Shown: positions 1 to 5,215, counted from the first letter of the stretch. The stretch: DNA of 6,356 bases from JAGDYD01 sp046536675 (GCA_046536675.1 JAWDMK010000033.1:1-6356), one strand, 5' to 3'. Notes: generated by a model from the sequence alone, not told the origin. Numbers and translations: made by a program.

Positions 1-128
1 CTTGTAATCACTGGTGTTTTCTGTATCTCAACCCTTGAAAAGCCAGCCTTGCTTAAATTCTTCTCCAAATACTTAGAGATTCTAAGCTTAACCAATGCAT
101 CAGCTATAAATTTTCTTTCCACAACCAT
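1..128 (-). CDS. rps3: Small-subunit ribosomal protein S3 (uS3), N-terminal fragment
   Basis: Partial gene running off the left edge; 42 codons are visible. The translation begins MVVERKFIADALVKLRISKY and continues into a segment ending VEIQKTPVIT. This matches the archaeal S3 start, which typically reads M-x-(I/V)-E-R-K-F-(I/V)-A-(E/D) and then leads through a short helix into a (D/E)IQ(R/K)TP strand, the beginning of the KH domain. S3 sits at the mRNA entry side of the small-subunit head. The ATG overlaps the TGA stop of L22 by one base (TGATG), and a GGTGA Shine-Dalgarno core lies four bases upstream of the ATG inside the last codons of L22, so translational coupling is likely. L22 followed by S3 is the standard archaeal order. 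The KH motif and C-terminal domain lie outside the window and cannot be judged. Confidence 0.93.
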   Translation of the reverse strand, partial: MVVERKFIADALVKLRISKYLEKNLSKAGFSRVEIQKTPVIT

Positions 129-140
129 CACTTCACCGCT
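126..140 (-). repeat. Stop/start coupling element, copy 1 (L22 end / S3 start)
   Basis: AGCGGTGAAGTGATG on the minus strand. It encodes the last codons of L22 (Ala-Val-Lys-stop), carries a GGTGA Shine-Dalgarno core and provides the one-base overlap TGATG that starts S3. The same 15 bases occur at 830-844. Confidence 0.85.
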
Positions 141-832
141 TTGTTGCTTTCTTTCTCTATTTTTTGCTCAGTTGCTTCTTTCTTAGTCTCTTCTCCTTTT
201 TGTTTTTCCTTAGCCTCCTTTGCTTCTTTTCTTTTTTCTTTGCTTTCATTCTTTTCCTTCTCATGCTTTTCTTTCGCTTCTTTTTTGCTCAGCATATTTT
301 CAAGCTCTTTCTTCTTTATAAAATATTTCATGCTCTTTGTAAGCCAGGCTTCATCCTTGCTTGCAAGACCTATCTCGACTTTTGCGTATTCAAGATCACT
401 GTGCATAATTGAAGACCTTCCATACATGCCTCTTCCCCATGCTAAGGTGCCTCTAGAAGGGTATCTTCTGAGTATTCTTGTCTTGTTTGCTGCCGCATGA
501 ACTATATATAGGTCTTCGCCTGGCAAGCCTTTATTATCTGCATTGGCTATCGCATTTATAAGCACCAATCTTACCTCTTTTGCAGCCCTTACAGGATATG
601 CACCTTTTCTACCACCAAGCTCATGTCTTGCGCCCATGTGCTTGTTGTGCCTTCTATACTCTATAGGCATTTCCATAGCTATAAGCCTGTCAAGCTTATC
701 AAGTGCAGCGCCTGCATTCATGTATCTTATTGCATCGCACACCGCGGCAAGATCTTTATAGCTAGCATTAATGTCATATCTTTGCGCAAGAACGATATTT
801 TCTGCATTTTTAATATTGAAAGAATATCTCAT
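128..832 (-). CDS. rpl22: Large-subunit ribosomal protein L22 (uL22) with long charged C-terminal tail
   Basis: A 234-residue protein counted from the ATG at 832. Residues 1 to about 165 are a normal archaeal L22: an N-terminal YSF segment, the helix region with AVCDAIRYMN, the basic RKGAYPVRAAK stretch, and the extended hairpin around YPSRGTLAWGRGMYGRSS, which in this family reaches into the peptide exit tunnel. Archaeal L22 is usually about 150-160 residues, so the protein is too long. Residues about 173-234 form an added tail of almost only K, E, A and a few Q/N/S/T, with no aromatic residues and no hydrophobic core, probably a single charged helix or disordered. A GTG three bases upstream (835) is in frame, but GGTGA would then be only one base away; the ATG has the four-base spacing seen elsewhere here and is preferred. 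It overlaps the S19 stop and the S3 start by one base each. Identity is secure; the tail's role is unknown. Confidence 0.96.
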   Translation of the reverse strand: MRYSFNIKNAENIVLAQRYDINASYKDLAAVCDAIRYMNAGAALDKLDRLIAMEMPIEYRRHNKHMGARHELGGRKGAYPVRAAKEVRLVLINAIANADNKGLPGEDLYIVHAAANKTRILRRYPSRGTLAWGRGMYGRSSIMHSDLEYAKVEIGLASKDEAWLTKSMKYFIKKKELENMLSKKEAKEKHEKEKNESKEKRKEAKEAKEKQKGEETKKEATEQKIEKESNKAVK

Positions 833-844
833 CACTTCACCGCT
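830..844 (-). repeat. Stop/start coupling element, copy 2 (S19 end / L22 start)
   Basis: AGCGGTGAAGTGATG on the minus strand, identical to 126-140. It encodes Ala-Val-Lys-stop of S19, carries GGTGA and starts L22 by a one-base overlap. The sequences on either side differ between the copies, so the identity is limited to the functional element. Confidence 0.85.
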
Positions 845-1224
845 AGGAACTTACTTCCACGTGTAGCTCTTATACCTGGAGCAGAGTGAATGACACGTTT
901 TGTTGTAAATATAAACTCACCAAGCCTATGGCCAAGCATCTCAGGCGTAATGTAAAGTTCCTGAAACTCCTTGCCATTGAATACTGCAAACTTCTTTCCG
1001 ACCCATGTAGGAAGTATAACCGCACTTCTAACGTGGGTTCTTATTATTTTATTTCCACCTTTCTTTTCAAGCTTCTCTACTTTTTTCATGAGCTGCTTTT
1101 CCCTTATACCCATTCTCATAAGGGCCCTTCTCTGCCTTGATTTAAGCAGTTTTGCAAAATCATTAAGGCTCATGCTTTTGAGCTCTTCTAATGTCTTTCC
1201 TCTAAATGTAAAAACTCTAGCCAT
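832..1224 (-). CDS. rps19: Small-subunit ribosomal protein S19 (uS19)
   Basis: A 130-residue protein of normal archaeal length. The N-terminal part has FTFRGKTLEELKSMSLNDFA followed by a basic helix (KSRQRRALMR), the extension typical of archaeal and eukaryotic S19 (S15). The conserved core includes RTHVRSAVILPTWVGKKFAV at about residues 62-81, the NGKEF turn and the ITPEMLGHRLGEF block at about 92-104, ending in a basic tail with APGIRATRGSKF. S19 is in the small-subunit head near the A-site finger and protein S13. One base separates the L2 TAA from the ATG, with a G-rich GAGGGG sequence just upstream as a weaker Shine-Dalgarno signal inside the last L2 codons. The gene ends GCG GTG AAG TGA, a sequence that also supplies the Shine-Dalgarno core for L22. 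Nothing is missing from the family core. Confidence 0.97.
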   Translation of the reverse strand: MARVFTFRGKTLEELKSMSLNDFAKLLKSRQRRALMRMGIREKQLMKKVEKLEKKGGNKIIRTHVRSAVILPTWVGKKFAVFNGKEFQELYITPEMLGHRLGEFIFTTKRVIHSAPGIRATRGSKFLAVK

Positions 1225-1225
1225 T

Positions 1226-1891
1226 TTAACCCCTCTTTCTCCTTCCTACACGCCTTGCAGCTATGTGGCCAACCTTTGCACCTGGTGGTGCACCCCTTGC
1301 TACCATGCTTGATGCACCCTTGTGGTGCTGCTTGCCACCGAATGGGTGGTCAACAGGATTCATCTTTACTCCTCTATTAACTGGCCATTTAGCATTAATT
1401 GCATGCTTAATATAATAGTTCTTTCCTGCCTTCATTATTGGCTGCATCTCCATGCCGCCGCCAGCAACTGTTCCAATCTCTGCCCTGCAGTTTGCATCAT
1501 GAGAAACGAGAGTAGCATAAGCGCCGGCAGCCCTTACAAACTTGCCGCCATCTCCAGGCACTGATTCTATATTATATATAGGCATGCCGTCAGGTATTTT
1601 TGAAAGTGGCAATATGCTGCCAAGGGATATGTGTGCTTCAGGACCTTCTTCAATCTTGTCGCCTATTTTTATACCCTCAGGCGCTATAAGTATTGACTCC
1701 GAATTATCCTCATATCTTATTCTCATAAGTGGGGCTGTATGGCCTGGATCATCTATAAATTCAATTACCTCACCAACAGCTTTGTTAGCTACGCTAGGCC
1801 TGAAAGCCACATCAGCCTTAAACGTGTTTGGTGGCTTTCTATATGCATTACTTCCTTTTCCACGCCTTTGCTGCTTTAATCTCTTGCCCAA
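1226..1891 (-). CDS. rpl2: Large-subunit ribosomal protein L2 (uL2), shortened internally
   Basis: A 221-residue L2, a core protein next to the peptidyl-transferase centre and needed for subunit joining. The archaeal start MGKRLKQQRRGKGSNAYR, the central DPG(H)TAPLMRI block and the C-terminal MNPVDHPFGG / GAPPGAKVGHIAARR block are present, including the conserved histidine of VDHP. The start codon is TTG, supported by AGGTGA at 1896-1901 with four bases of spacing and by exact alignment with the family N-terminus; there is no in-frame ATG or GTG between it and the L23 stop. Oddity: after YATLVSHD (residues 126-132) the protein goes straight to ANCRAEIGTVAGGG, skipping the strand-turn-strand normally read as about V-x-(L)-(P)SGE-x-R-x-(V/L). 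Comparison from memory with human and bacterial L2 puts the loss near 18 residues, which matches the short total length (archaeal L2 is usually about 235-240). The reading frame is intact across the junction. Confidence 0.96.
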   Translation of the reverse strand: MGKRLKQQRRGKGSNAYRKPPNTFKADVAFRPSVANKAVGEVIEFIDDPGHTAPLMRIRYEDNSESILIAPEGIKIGDKIEEGPEAHISLGSILPLSKIPDGMPIYNIESVPGDGGKFVRAAGAYATLVSHDANCRAEIGTVAGGGMEMQPIMKAGKNYYIKHAINAKWPVNRGVKMNPVDHPFGGKQHHKGASSMVARGAPPGAKVGHIAARRVGRRKRG

Positions 1892-1895
1892 TCTT

Positions 1896-1901
1896 TCACC
1901 T
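1896..1901 (-). promoter_or_regulatory. Shine-Dalgarno site deciding the TTG start of L2
   Basis: AGGTGA lies immediately after the first bases of the L23 stop region and four bases before the TTG at 1891. It complements the conserved archaeal 16S 3' end (anti-SD CACCUCC type). The ATG overlapping the L23 stop (1905-1903) is in a different frame and gives no L2 product, so this site and the TTG are the best explanation of how L2 is initiated. Confidence 0.75.
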
Positions 1902-2153
1902 TCATATCAGCTTTAATTTTAAGGCTATGTCGCTAGCCTTATATTGAGGACTTAGCTTAATATAGGCCTTCTTCCTATTCGAAGGCTCTCTTATTGTTGA
2001 AACCCTTTCTACCTTAACATTGAACCTTTTTTCAAATTCCTCTTTTATCTCTCTTTTAGTCGCATTCATGCTAACTACATATGTGATAATATTATCTCTC
2101 TCAATCATATTTATTGCTTTTTCTGTTGCTATTGGGTATATAAGGCTTGTCAT
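1902..2153 (-). CDS. rpl23: Large-subunit ribosomal protein L23 (uL23)
   Basis: An 83-residue protein of the normal archaeal length. It carries the family pattern in order: (L)IYPIATEKAINMIE at the N-terminus, then ITYVVSMNATKREIKEEFEKRF, NVKVERVSTI and KKAYIKLSPQYKASDIALKL at the C-terminus. L23 binds 23S rRNA at the exit of the peptide tunnel and is the docking point for signal recognition particle and other nascent-chain factors. The long loop found in bacterial L23 is absent, as expected for Archaea. The ATG overlaps the L4 stop in an ATGA (four-base overlap), and only a weak GTGG stretch lies in Shine-Dalgarno position, so expression probably relies on coupling to L4. Ten bases separate its TGA from the TTG of L2. 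Confidence 0.96.
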   Translation of the reverse strand: MTSLIYPIATEKAINMIERDNIITYVVSMNATKREIKEEFEKRFNVKVERVSTIREPSNRKKAYIKLSPQYKASDIALKLKLI

Positions 2154-2959
2154 CTTACCACTTGTTTTATCTTAAGCTTATTTAACTCATTTTCAAGATT
2201 CCTAACCGCAGATTCGCTCCATATAACTATTCTAGGCATAGCTCCAGGTGCAAGAAGCTCAATGTTTAGGTCTGAGAGCTTTGCATGTGCAACCCCAGGT
2301 ATATTCCTGCTTGCTAAGCCTATACCATTATCATTAAGTGTTACTATAAGAATACTCTTTTTAAACTTCCTTACCCTTGAGCTTCTCCTCAGCCCCTTCC
2401 TTATCCTCGGCTCATGCGAGCTTTCTAGCTCTTCGCTCAAGCCGAGCTTCTCCAATATGCTTATAAGCTCCTTTGACTTCTTTATACTTTCTATCTTATC
2501 GTCAACAACAAATGGGATATTTTTATTTACCTTATGCACTTTGCTTACAACTTCCTTATTTGCTGAGCCACCTATTGCAGAGGCAATAGCCTTTCTATAC
2601 TCTTTCAGATTTATAAGCTCAACCAGCTTCTTCTCTATCTTATGTGGATGGGCACGCCTTCCCTTTACAGCAGAAGGTATTCTTCTAACATCACCCATTG
2701 CTCCTCCGCCAAGCTTTTGCCTAGGTCTTATTGCTATACCCATATGCCTGCCAGACCTATATGCACCCATTCTGCCAACATATACAGCTGTTGTCTGAAG
2801 GCCAGCGAGCAGATAATGCCCTTGTGGCTGGTACTTTAAGCTCTGCTCAGCAAGAAGAGCCCTTCTTACAAGGTCTATTCTGAATGGTGTGTTGAATATA
2901 CTTGGCAACGCAATCTTTCCAGAAATTTCGCCATTAAGTGAATAAATATCCGCTTCCAT
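2150..2959 (-). CDS. rpl4: Large-subunit ribosomal protein L4 (uL4)
   Basis: A 269-residue archaeal L4 counted from the second ATG. Residues 1-40 give the family start (MEADIYSLNGE, then LPSIFNTPFR.DLVRRA). Residues about 43-108 form the long basic loop (GLQTTAVYVGRMGAYRSGRH, GGGAMGDVRRIPSAVKGRRAHPHK) that in known ribosomes threads to the exit-tunnel constriction opposite L22. The C-terminal half contains the Rossmann-like part with SILIVTLNDNGIGLASRNIPGV and LLAPGAMPRIVIWSESAV. An ATG two codons upstream (2965) overlaps the L3 stop, but AGGTG at 2967-2971 would then be only one base away; the ATG at 2959 gives seven bases from GGTG and matches the usual family start, so I prefer it. RRAHPHK replaces the more common AHPPK, a minor change. 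It overlaps L23 by four bases. Confidence 0.96.
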   Translation of the reverse strand: MEADIYSLNGEISGKIALPSIFNTPFRIDLVRRALLAEQSLKYQPQGHYLLAGLQTTAVYVGRMGAYRSGRHMGIAIRPRQKLGGGAMGDVRRIPSAVKGRRAHPHKIEKKLVELINLKEYRKAIASAIGGSANKEVVSKVHKVNKNIPFVVDDKIESIKKSKELISILEKLGLSEELESSHEPRIRKGLRRSSRVRKFKKSILIVTLNDNGIGLASRNIPGVAHAKLSDLNIELLAPGAMPRIVIWSESAVRNLENELNKLKIKQVVR

Positions 2960-2961
2960 GA

Positions 2962-3927
2962 TCATGCACCTTGCTTAGAGGCTGTTGAGATATATGTAAG
3001 CTTCGGTTCTTGCTCCTTCGCCTTTGCACGCAGCGCCTTTCTTATTCTTACAAGTCTTTTTGCAGGTCCTGGAATAGAACCATCGACAATTATAAACTCA
3101 TTCTTTACTATCCCGTAGTTTAAAAATCCACCCTTTACGTTTACTGTTTTTGCTTCTTCAGGGCTACCTAGCTTCAACACACGCTTATTTAATTCTGTCC
3201 TGTAATTGTAGCCCATATGCCCTGCGTGTGGTACTGTATACAAAACTTTTGGTGGATGCCAAGGACCTAGTGTTCCAACATGCCTAACCTTTCCTGTTGC
3301 TTTCCTCATTTGCCTGGCTACACCGAATCTCTTTATAACGCCCGCCCATCCCTTTCCCTTGGTAATAGAGGTAACGTCTATATATTCGCCATTCTTAAGC
3401 ACATCTTTTGCTTTTATCTCTTTTCCTATATTCTGCATTATGAATTCGAGCTTCTTTTCTAAAGAATCACCGCCTATTGGAACCTCAAACCTCGATATCT
3501 TCTTCTTGCCAAATCCCAAGTTTGATGGATCAGCAAAAAGTAATGCGGTAATGTCTACATATTTTGAAAGATCTTTCTTTACCTCTTCCAACTTTTCGGC
3601 TGGATTTTTAATATTCTTAACGCCAACCTTGCGTGCAAGCTCTTTTGAGTAAAACTCTGTTGCTGGCTCTTTGTATTCCTCTTTCTTGTAAAGCCTTGCA
3701 CCATAAAGGTATATTTTTGGCAATTCTAGCACAGTTGCTGCTCTTACCACCTCGCTCCCTTTAGATGGTGATTCACTATCATCAATCATACCTACATGAG
3801 TCATTCCCACTTTATAAGCAACCAAGCCGAGAAGCAGAGGCTCAGCTATCTTCGGCCAGCTCCTTATCCTTGGGAGCTGACGCTTTGCCCTTCTATGAGG
3901 CCAGAATTCTAGAGAACCTCTTCTCAT
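2962..3927 (-). CDS. rpl3: Large-subunit ribosomal protein L3 (uL3)
   Basis: A 321-residue archaeal L3, first gene of the ribosomal protein operon. The N-terminus has RRGSLEFWPHRRAKRQLPRIRSWP, a signature of archaeal and eukaryotic L3, followed by GLVAYKVGMTHVGMIDD (residues about 34-50). The central barrel and the extension that approaches the peptidyl-transferase centre carry ITKGKGWAGVIKRFGV (188-203), RHVGTLGPWHPPKV (215-228) and VPHAGHMGYNYRTELNKRVL (232-251). Two residues differ from the usual archaeal VPQAGQMGYHQRTE: the glutamines are histidines, and the histidine after GY is asparagine (N241). The ATG is preceded by AAGGTG (3933-3938) with the GGTGN-four-base spacing used by its neighbours. 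The 94-base AT-rich gap upstream, with TATA-like sequences, suggests that transcription of the whole L3-to-S3 operon begins here. Confidence 0.97.
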   Translation of the reverse strand: MRRGSLEFWPHRRAKRQLPRIRSWPKIAEPLLLGLVAYKVGMTHVGMIDDSESPSKGSEVVRAATVLELPKIYLYGARLYKKEEYKEPATEFYSKELARKVGVKNIKNPAEKLEEVKKDLSKYVDITALLFADPSNLGFGKKKISRFEVPIGGDSLEKKLEFIMQNIGKEIKAKDVLKNGEYIDVTSITKGKGWAGVIKRFGVARQMRKATGKVRHVGTLGPWHPPKVLYTVPHAGHMGYNYRTELNKRVLKLGSPEEAKTVNVKGGFLNYGIVKNEFIIVDGSIPGPAKRLVRIRKALRAKAKEQEPKLTYISTASKQGA

Positions 3928-3979
3928 TTGTACACCTTCAAAATAAAAGGAAGAAAACTTATGAGATTATATTCGATCA

Positions 3980-3987
3980 TATTTATA
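3980..3987 (-). promoter_or_regulatory. Candidate TATA box for the L3-L4-L23-L2-S19-L22-S3 operon
   Basis: Read on the minus strand, TATAAATA lies in the spacer between the Pcc1-like gene and L3. It resembles the archaeal TATA consensus and lies 53 bases upstream of the L3 ATG, so a transcription start about 25 bases downstream would leave a leader of roughly 25-30 bases that includes the AAGGTG ribosome site. A second AT-rich match, TATAAT at 3966-3971, could serve instead with a leader of about 15 bases. The spacer is AT-rich overall, so a chance match is possible; no clear BRE purine pair stands out. Confidence 0.45.
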
Positions 3988-4021
3988 TTATTATCGCTAA
4001 ACCATTTTTAGTGGAATTTTT

Positions 4022-4243
4022 CTATTCTATCTCACTTACAGAGCTTATCACCCGCATCTGCTTAATTATACTACTTAAAGAAGCGATGAGCGCAACAGGG
4101 TCGTTCGCTTCTATATCTACTGTTATTTTTCCTCCTTTTTCTTCTATTTTTAACTTGCTTCTCTTATACTCTTTTGGCATATCCATTATCTTAATGTAAT
4201 CCCTTGCTTTTTCTCCTAACTCAATTATTAGATGAGCTTTTAT
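4022..4243 (-). CDS. pcc1: KEOPS complex subunit Pcc1-like protein, apparently starting at AUA
   Basis: A 73-codon gene not found by standard start rules. After the first codon it reads KAHLIIELGEKARDYIKIMD, then the core EYKRSKLKIEEKGGKITVDI followed by EANDPVALIASLSSIIKQMR and ends VISSVSEIE. The pattern Y-(K/R)-R-S, a short strand, GGK-(I)-x-(V/L)DI-x-A-x-D-x-x-AL and a final helix matches archaeal Pcc1, the small dimerising KEOPS subunit that binds Kae1 for threonylcarbamoylation of tRNA A37 (t6A); the match is from memory, about 70-80 residues being normal. The frame is open from a TAA eight codons or fewer upstream and contains no ATG, GTG or TTG before residue 20. AGGTG at 4249-4253 sits in exactly the register used by L3, L2, L22 and S3, but the codon there is ATA (4243-4241). 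Starting at the first ATG (4186) would remove the first beta strand. It follows acylphosphatase by 32 bases, probably as the last gene of the L15e operon. Confidence 0.7.
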   Translation of the reverse strand: MKAHLIIELGEKARDYIKIMDMPKEYKRSKLKIEEKGGKITVDIEANDPVALIASLSSIIKQMRVISSVSEIE

Positions 4244-4248
4244 TTTAA

Positions 4249-4253
4249 CACCT
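4249..4253 (-). promoter_or_regulatory. Shine-Dalgarno site of the Pcc1-like gene
   Basis: AGGTG followed by TTAAA and then ATA. The distance from GGTGN to the ATA is four bases, the same as from this motif to the start codons of L3, L2, L22 and S3. The GTG inside the motif is in a frame that stops two codons later, so it cannot be the start. The site therefore points to the ATA at 4243. Confidence 0.6.
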
Positions 4254-4275
4254 TTTTAACTGAATAAATATTAAG

Positions 4276-4569
4276 CTACTTGTCTATTATAAACTTATCG
4301 CCGTATTCTTTCCACGGTTCTTTAAATCCAGTTTCGCCTTCTTTATAAATGTCTAATGCATCAATGCTTGCGAGAGAGCCTTCAGCAAACCTCACCTCTT
4401 CTATAAAATTGCTCAAATTATCTTCGTCGCCCTCTGCAAAAATTTCTACCGAGCCATCTGGAAGATTTCTCACTAGACCTTTAATATTATTTTTTAATGC
4501 CCTGCTCCTGACAAAATATCTGAATCCTACACCCTGCACTATGCCTTTTGCTATAAGCCTTACCTTCAT
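4276..4569 (-). CDS. acyP: Acylphosphatase
   Basis: A 97-residue acylphosphatase-fold protein, close to the family's usual 90-100 residues. It hydrolyses carboxyl-phosphate bonds in small molecules such as acyl or carbamoyl phosphates. The signature GIVQGVGFRYFV (residues 9-20) contains the phosphate-binding loop with Arg17, and KGLVRNLPDGSVEIFAEG (30-47) contains the catalytic Asn35; the spacing of 18 between Arg and Asn equals that of the well-studied human enzyme (R23/N41). It therefore looks active. No signal peptide or membrane segment is visible, so it is cytoplasmic. The ATG lies two bases after the L15e TAA with AGGGG upstream, so it is in an operon with L15e and the Pcc1-like gene. 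Its physiological substrate in Archaea is not known; the proximity to a KEOPS subunit is suggestive but unproven. Confidence 0.95.
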   Translation of the reverse strand: MKVRLIAKGIVQGVGFRYFVRSRALKNNIKGLVRNLPDGSVEIFAEGDEDNLSNFIEEVRFAEGSLASIDALDIYKEGETGFKEPWKEYGDKFIIDK

Positions 4570-4571
4570 CT

Positions 4572-5138
4572 TTAGCCCCTGATGTTTGCTCTAACGCTAG
4601 GCCTGTTTTTATTAGTACCAAAGCCTTTGTGCAATAGTCCACGGTGTTTTCTGCCTGAACTTGTCAAACCTCTATAAACACGCCCTTTTTGCTTTATTAT
4701 ATTTTGATACTCCTTATCATTTTGGATTGAAGGGCTAGACCTATCCAACAATATTACCTCATAAAACATATAGTTGCCATCCTCGCCTACATAATAAGAA
4801 TTAAGCACCTCTGCGTTAGAGAATTTTCTATTCGCCCTTTCCTCTGCTACACTTTGGTACGATTTTCTATAAGCAAAAAATCTTGCACTCTTTGAAGGCT
4901 TTCTACCACCCATTGGCTTCTGCCTTTTCCTGAGACCCTTTCTTACTCTCACTCTAGCGACTATAACCCCTTGCTTTGCCTTATAGCCAAGCTCTCTAGC
5001 TCTTACCAAATTAGTTGGCTTCTCTATTCTTACTACACTTTCTTCCTTCCTCCACTCTGCCAAGCGCTCTCTAAGAAGAGGACTTCGTTCCTTATACTCT
5101 TGCTGAAATGTGGCTTTCATATACTTTGCAATTCCCAT
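4572..5138 (-). CDS. rpl15e: Large-subunit ribosomal protein L15e (eL15)
   Basis: A 188-residue eL15, a protein found only in Archaea and eukaryotes, here at the normal archaeal length (about 190). It carries the family features in order: MGIAKYMK at the start, LLRERLAEWRKEESVVRIEKP, RARELGYKAKQGVIVARVRV, the basic RKGLRKRQKPMGGRKPSKSA loop, AEERANRKFSNAEVLNSYYV followed by GEDGNYMFYEVILLD, and the terminal GRVYRGLTSSGRKHRGLLHKG. It binds 23S rRNA in the large subunit. A GTG three codons upstream (5147) is in frame but is part of the GGTG Shine-Dalgarno core (5145-5148), which lies at the right distance from the ATG at 5138; the MG-x-x-KY start of the family also supports the ATG. It is the first gene of the operon after a 77-base spacer with a TATA-like box. 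Confidence 0.97.
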   Translation of the reverse strand: MGIAKYMKATFQQEYKERSPLLRERLAEWRKEESVVRIEKPTNLVRARELGYKAKQGVIVARVRVRKGLRKRQKPMGGRKPSKSARFFAYRKSYQSVAEERANRKFSNAEVLNSYYVGEDGNYMFYEVILLDRSSPSIQNDKEYQNIIKQKGRVYRGLTSSGRKHRGLLHKGFGTNKNRPSVRANIRG

Positions 5139-5187
5139 CTTAAACACCAGAAATTAGGAACAAGTAGATATTTTATTTTATGAGAAA

Positions 5188-5195
5188 ATATTTAA
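5188..5195 (-). promoter_or_regulatory. Candidate TATA box for the L15e-acylphosphatase-Pcc1 operon
   Basis: Read on the minus strand, TTAAATAT follows a purine-rich stretch (GAGAGGGGAAGAG) that could act as the BRE recognised by TFB. It is 50 bases upstream of the L15e ATG, which places a transcription start about 25 bases downstream and leaves a leader of about 25 bases carrying GGTG. It begins about 20 bases after the primase stop codon, so L15e probably has its own promoter and is not only read through from the primase gene. Confidence 0.5.
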
Positions 5196-5215
5196 CTCTT
5201 CCCCTCTCTTAATAG

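Noticed and set aside
141..500. Phe/Ser/Leu-rich plus-strand frames that look like membrane proteins
   Set aside because: They are the complement of the K/E-rich L22 tail and core; the hydrophobic runs are produced by the CT-rich complement of GAA/AAG/AAA codons.
2262..2798. A 178-codon open frame on the plus strand opposite L4
   Set aside because: It lies wholly inside the L4 gene on the other strand, its product is a low-complexity Leu/Ser/Phe/Ile mixture of the kind produced by reading the complement of Lys/Glu/Arg-rich codons, and it has no family resemblance.
3992..4021. Possible hairpin or terminator after the Pcc1-like gene (CCA...TGG)
   Set aside because: Only three paired bases around an A-rich loop and no clear T-tract on the transcribed strand; too weak to call.
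4022..4186. Start of the Pcc1-like gene at the ATG codons at 4186 or 4180
   Set aside because: No Shine-Dalgarno site stands before them, and the product would lose the first beta strand of the fold; the AGGTG site points to the ATA at 4243. Not fully excluded.
3765..4199. A 144-codon plus-strand frame spanning the L3 start, the spacer and the Pcc1-like gene
   Set aside because: It runs antisense across the end of one gene and the start of another, has no recognisable domain, and competes with the convincing Pcc1-like reading on the minus strand.
5165..5192. AT-rich inverted repeat (ATATTTT...AAAATAT) between the primase gene and L15e
   Set aside because: It overlaps the TATA-like box, consists only of A and T in a very AT-rich spacer, and is expected by chance.
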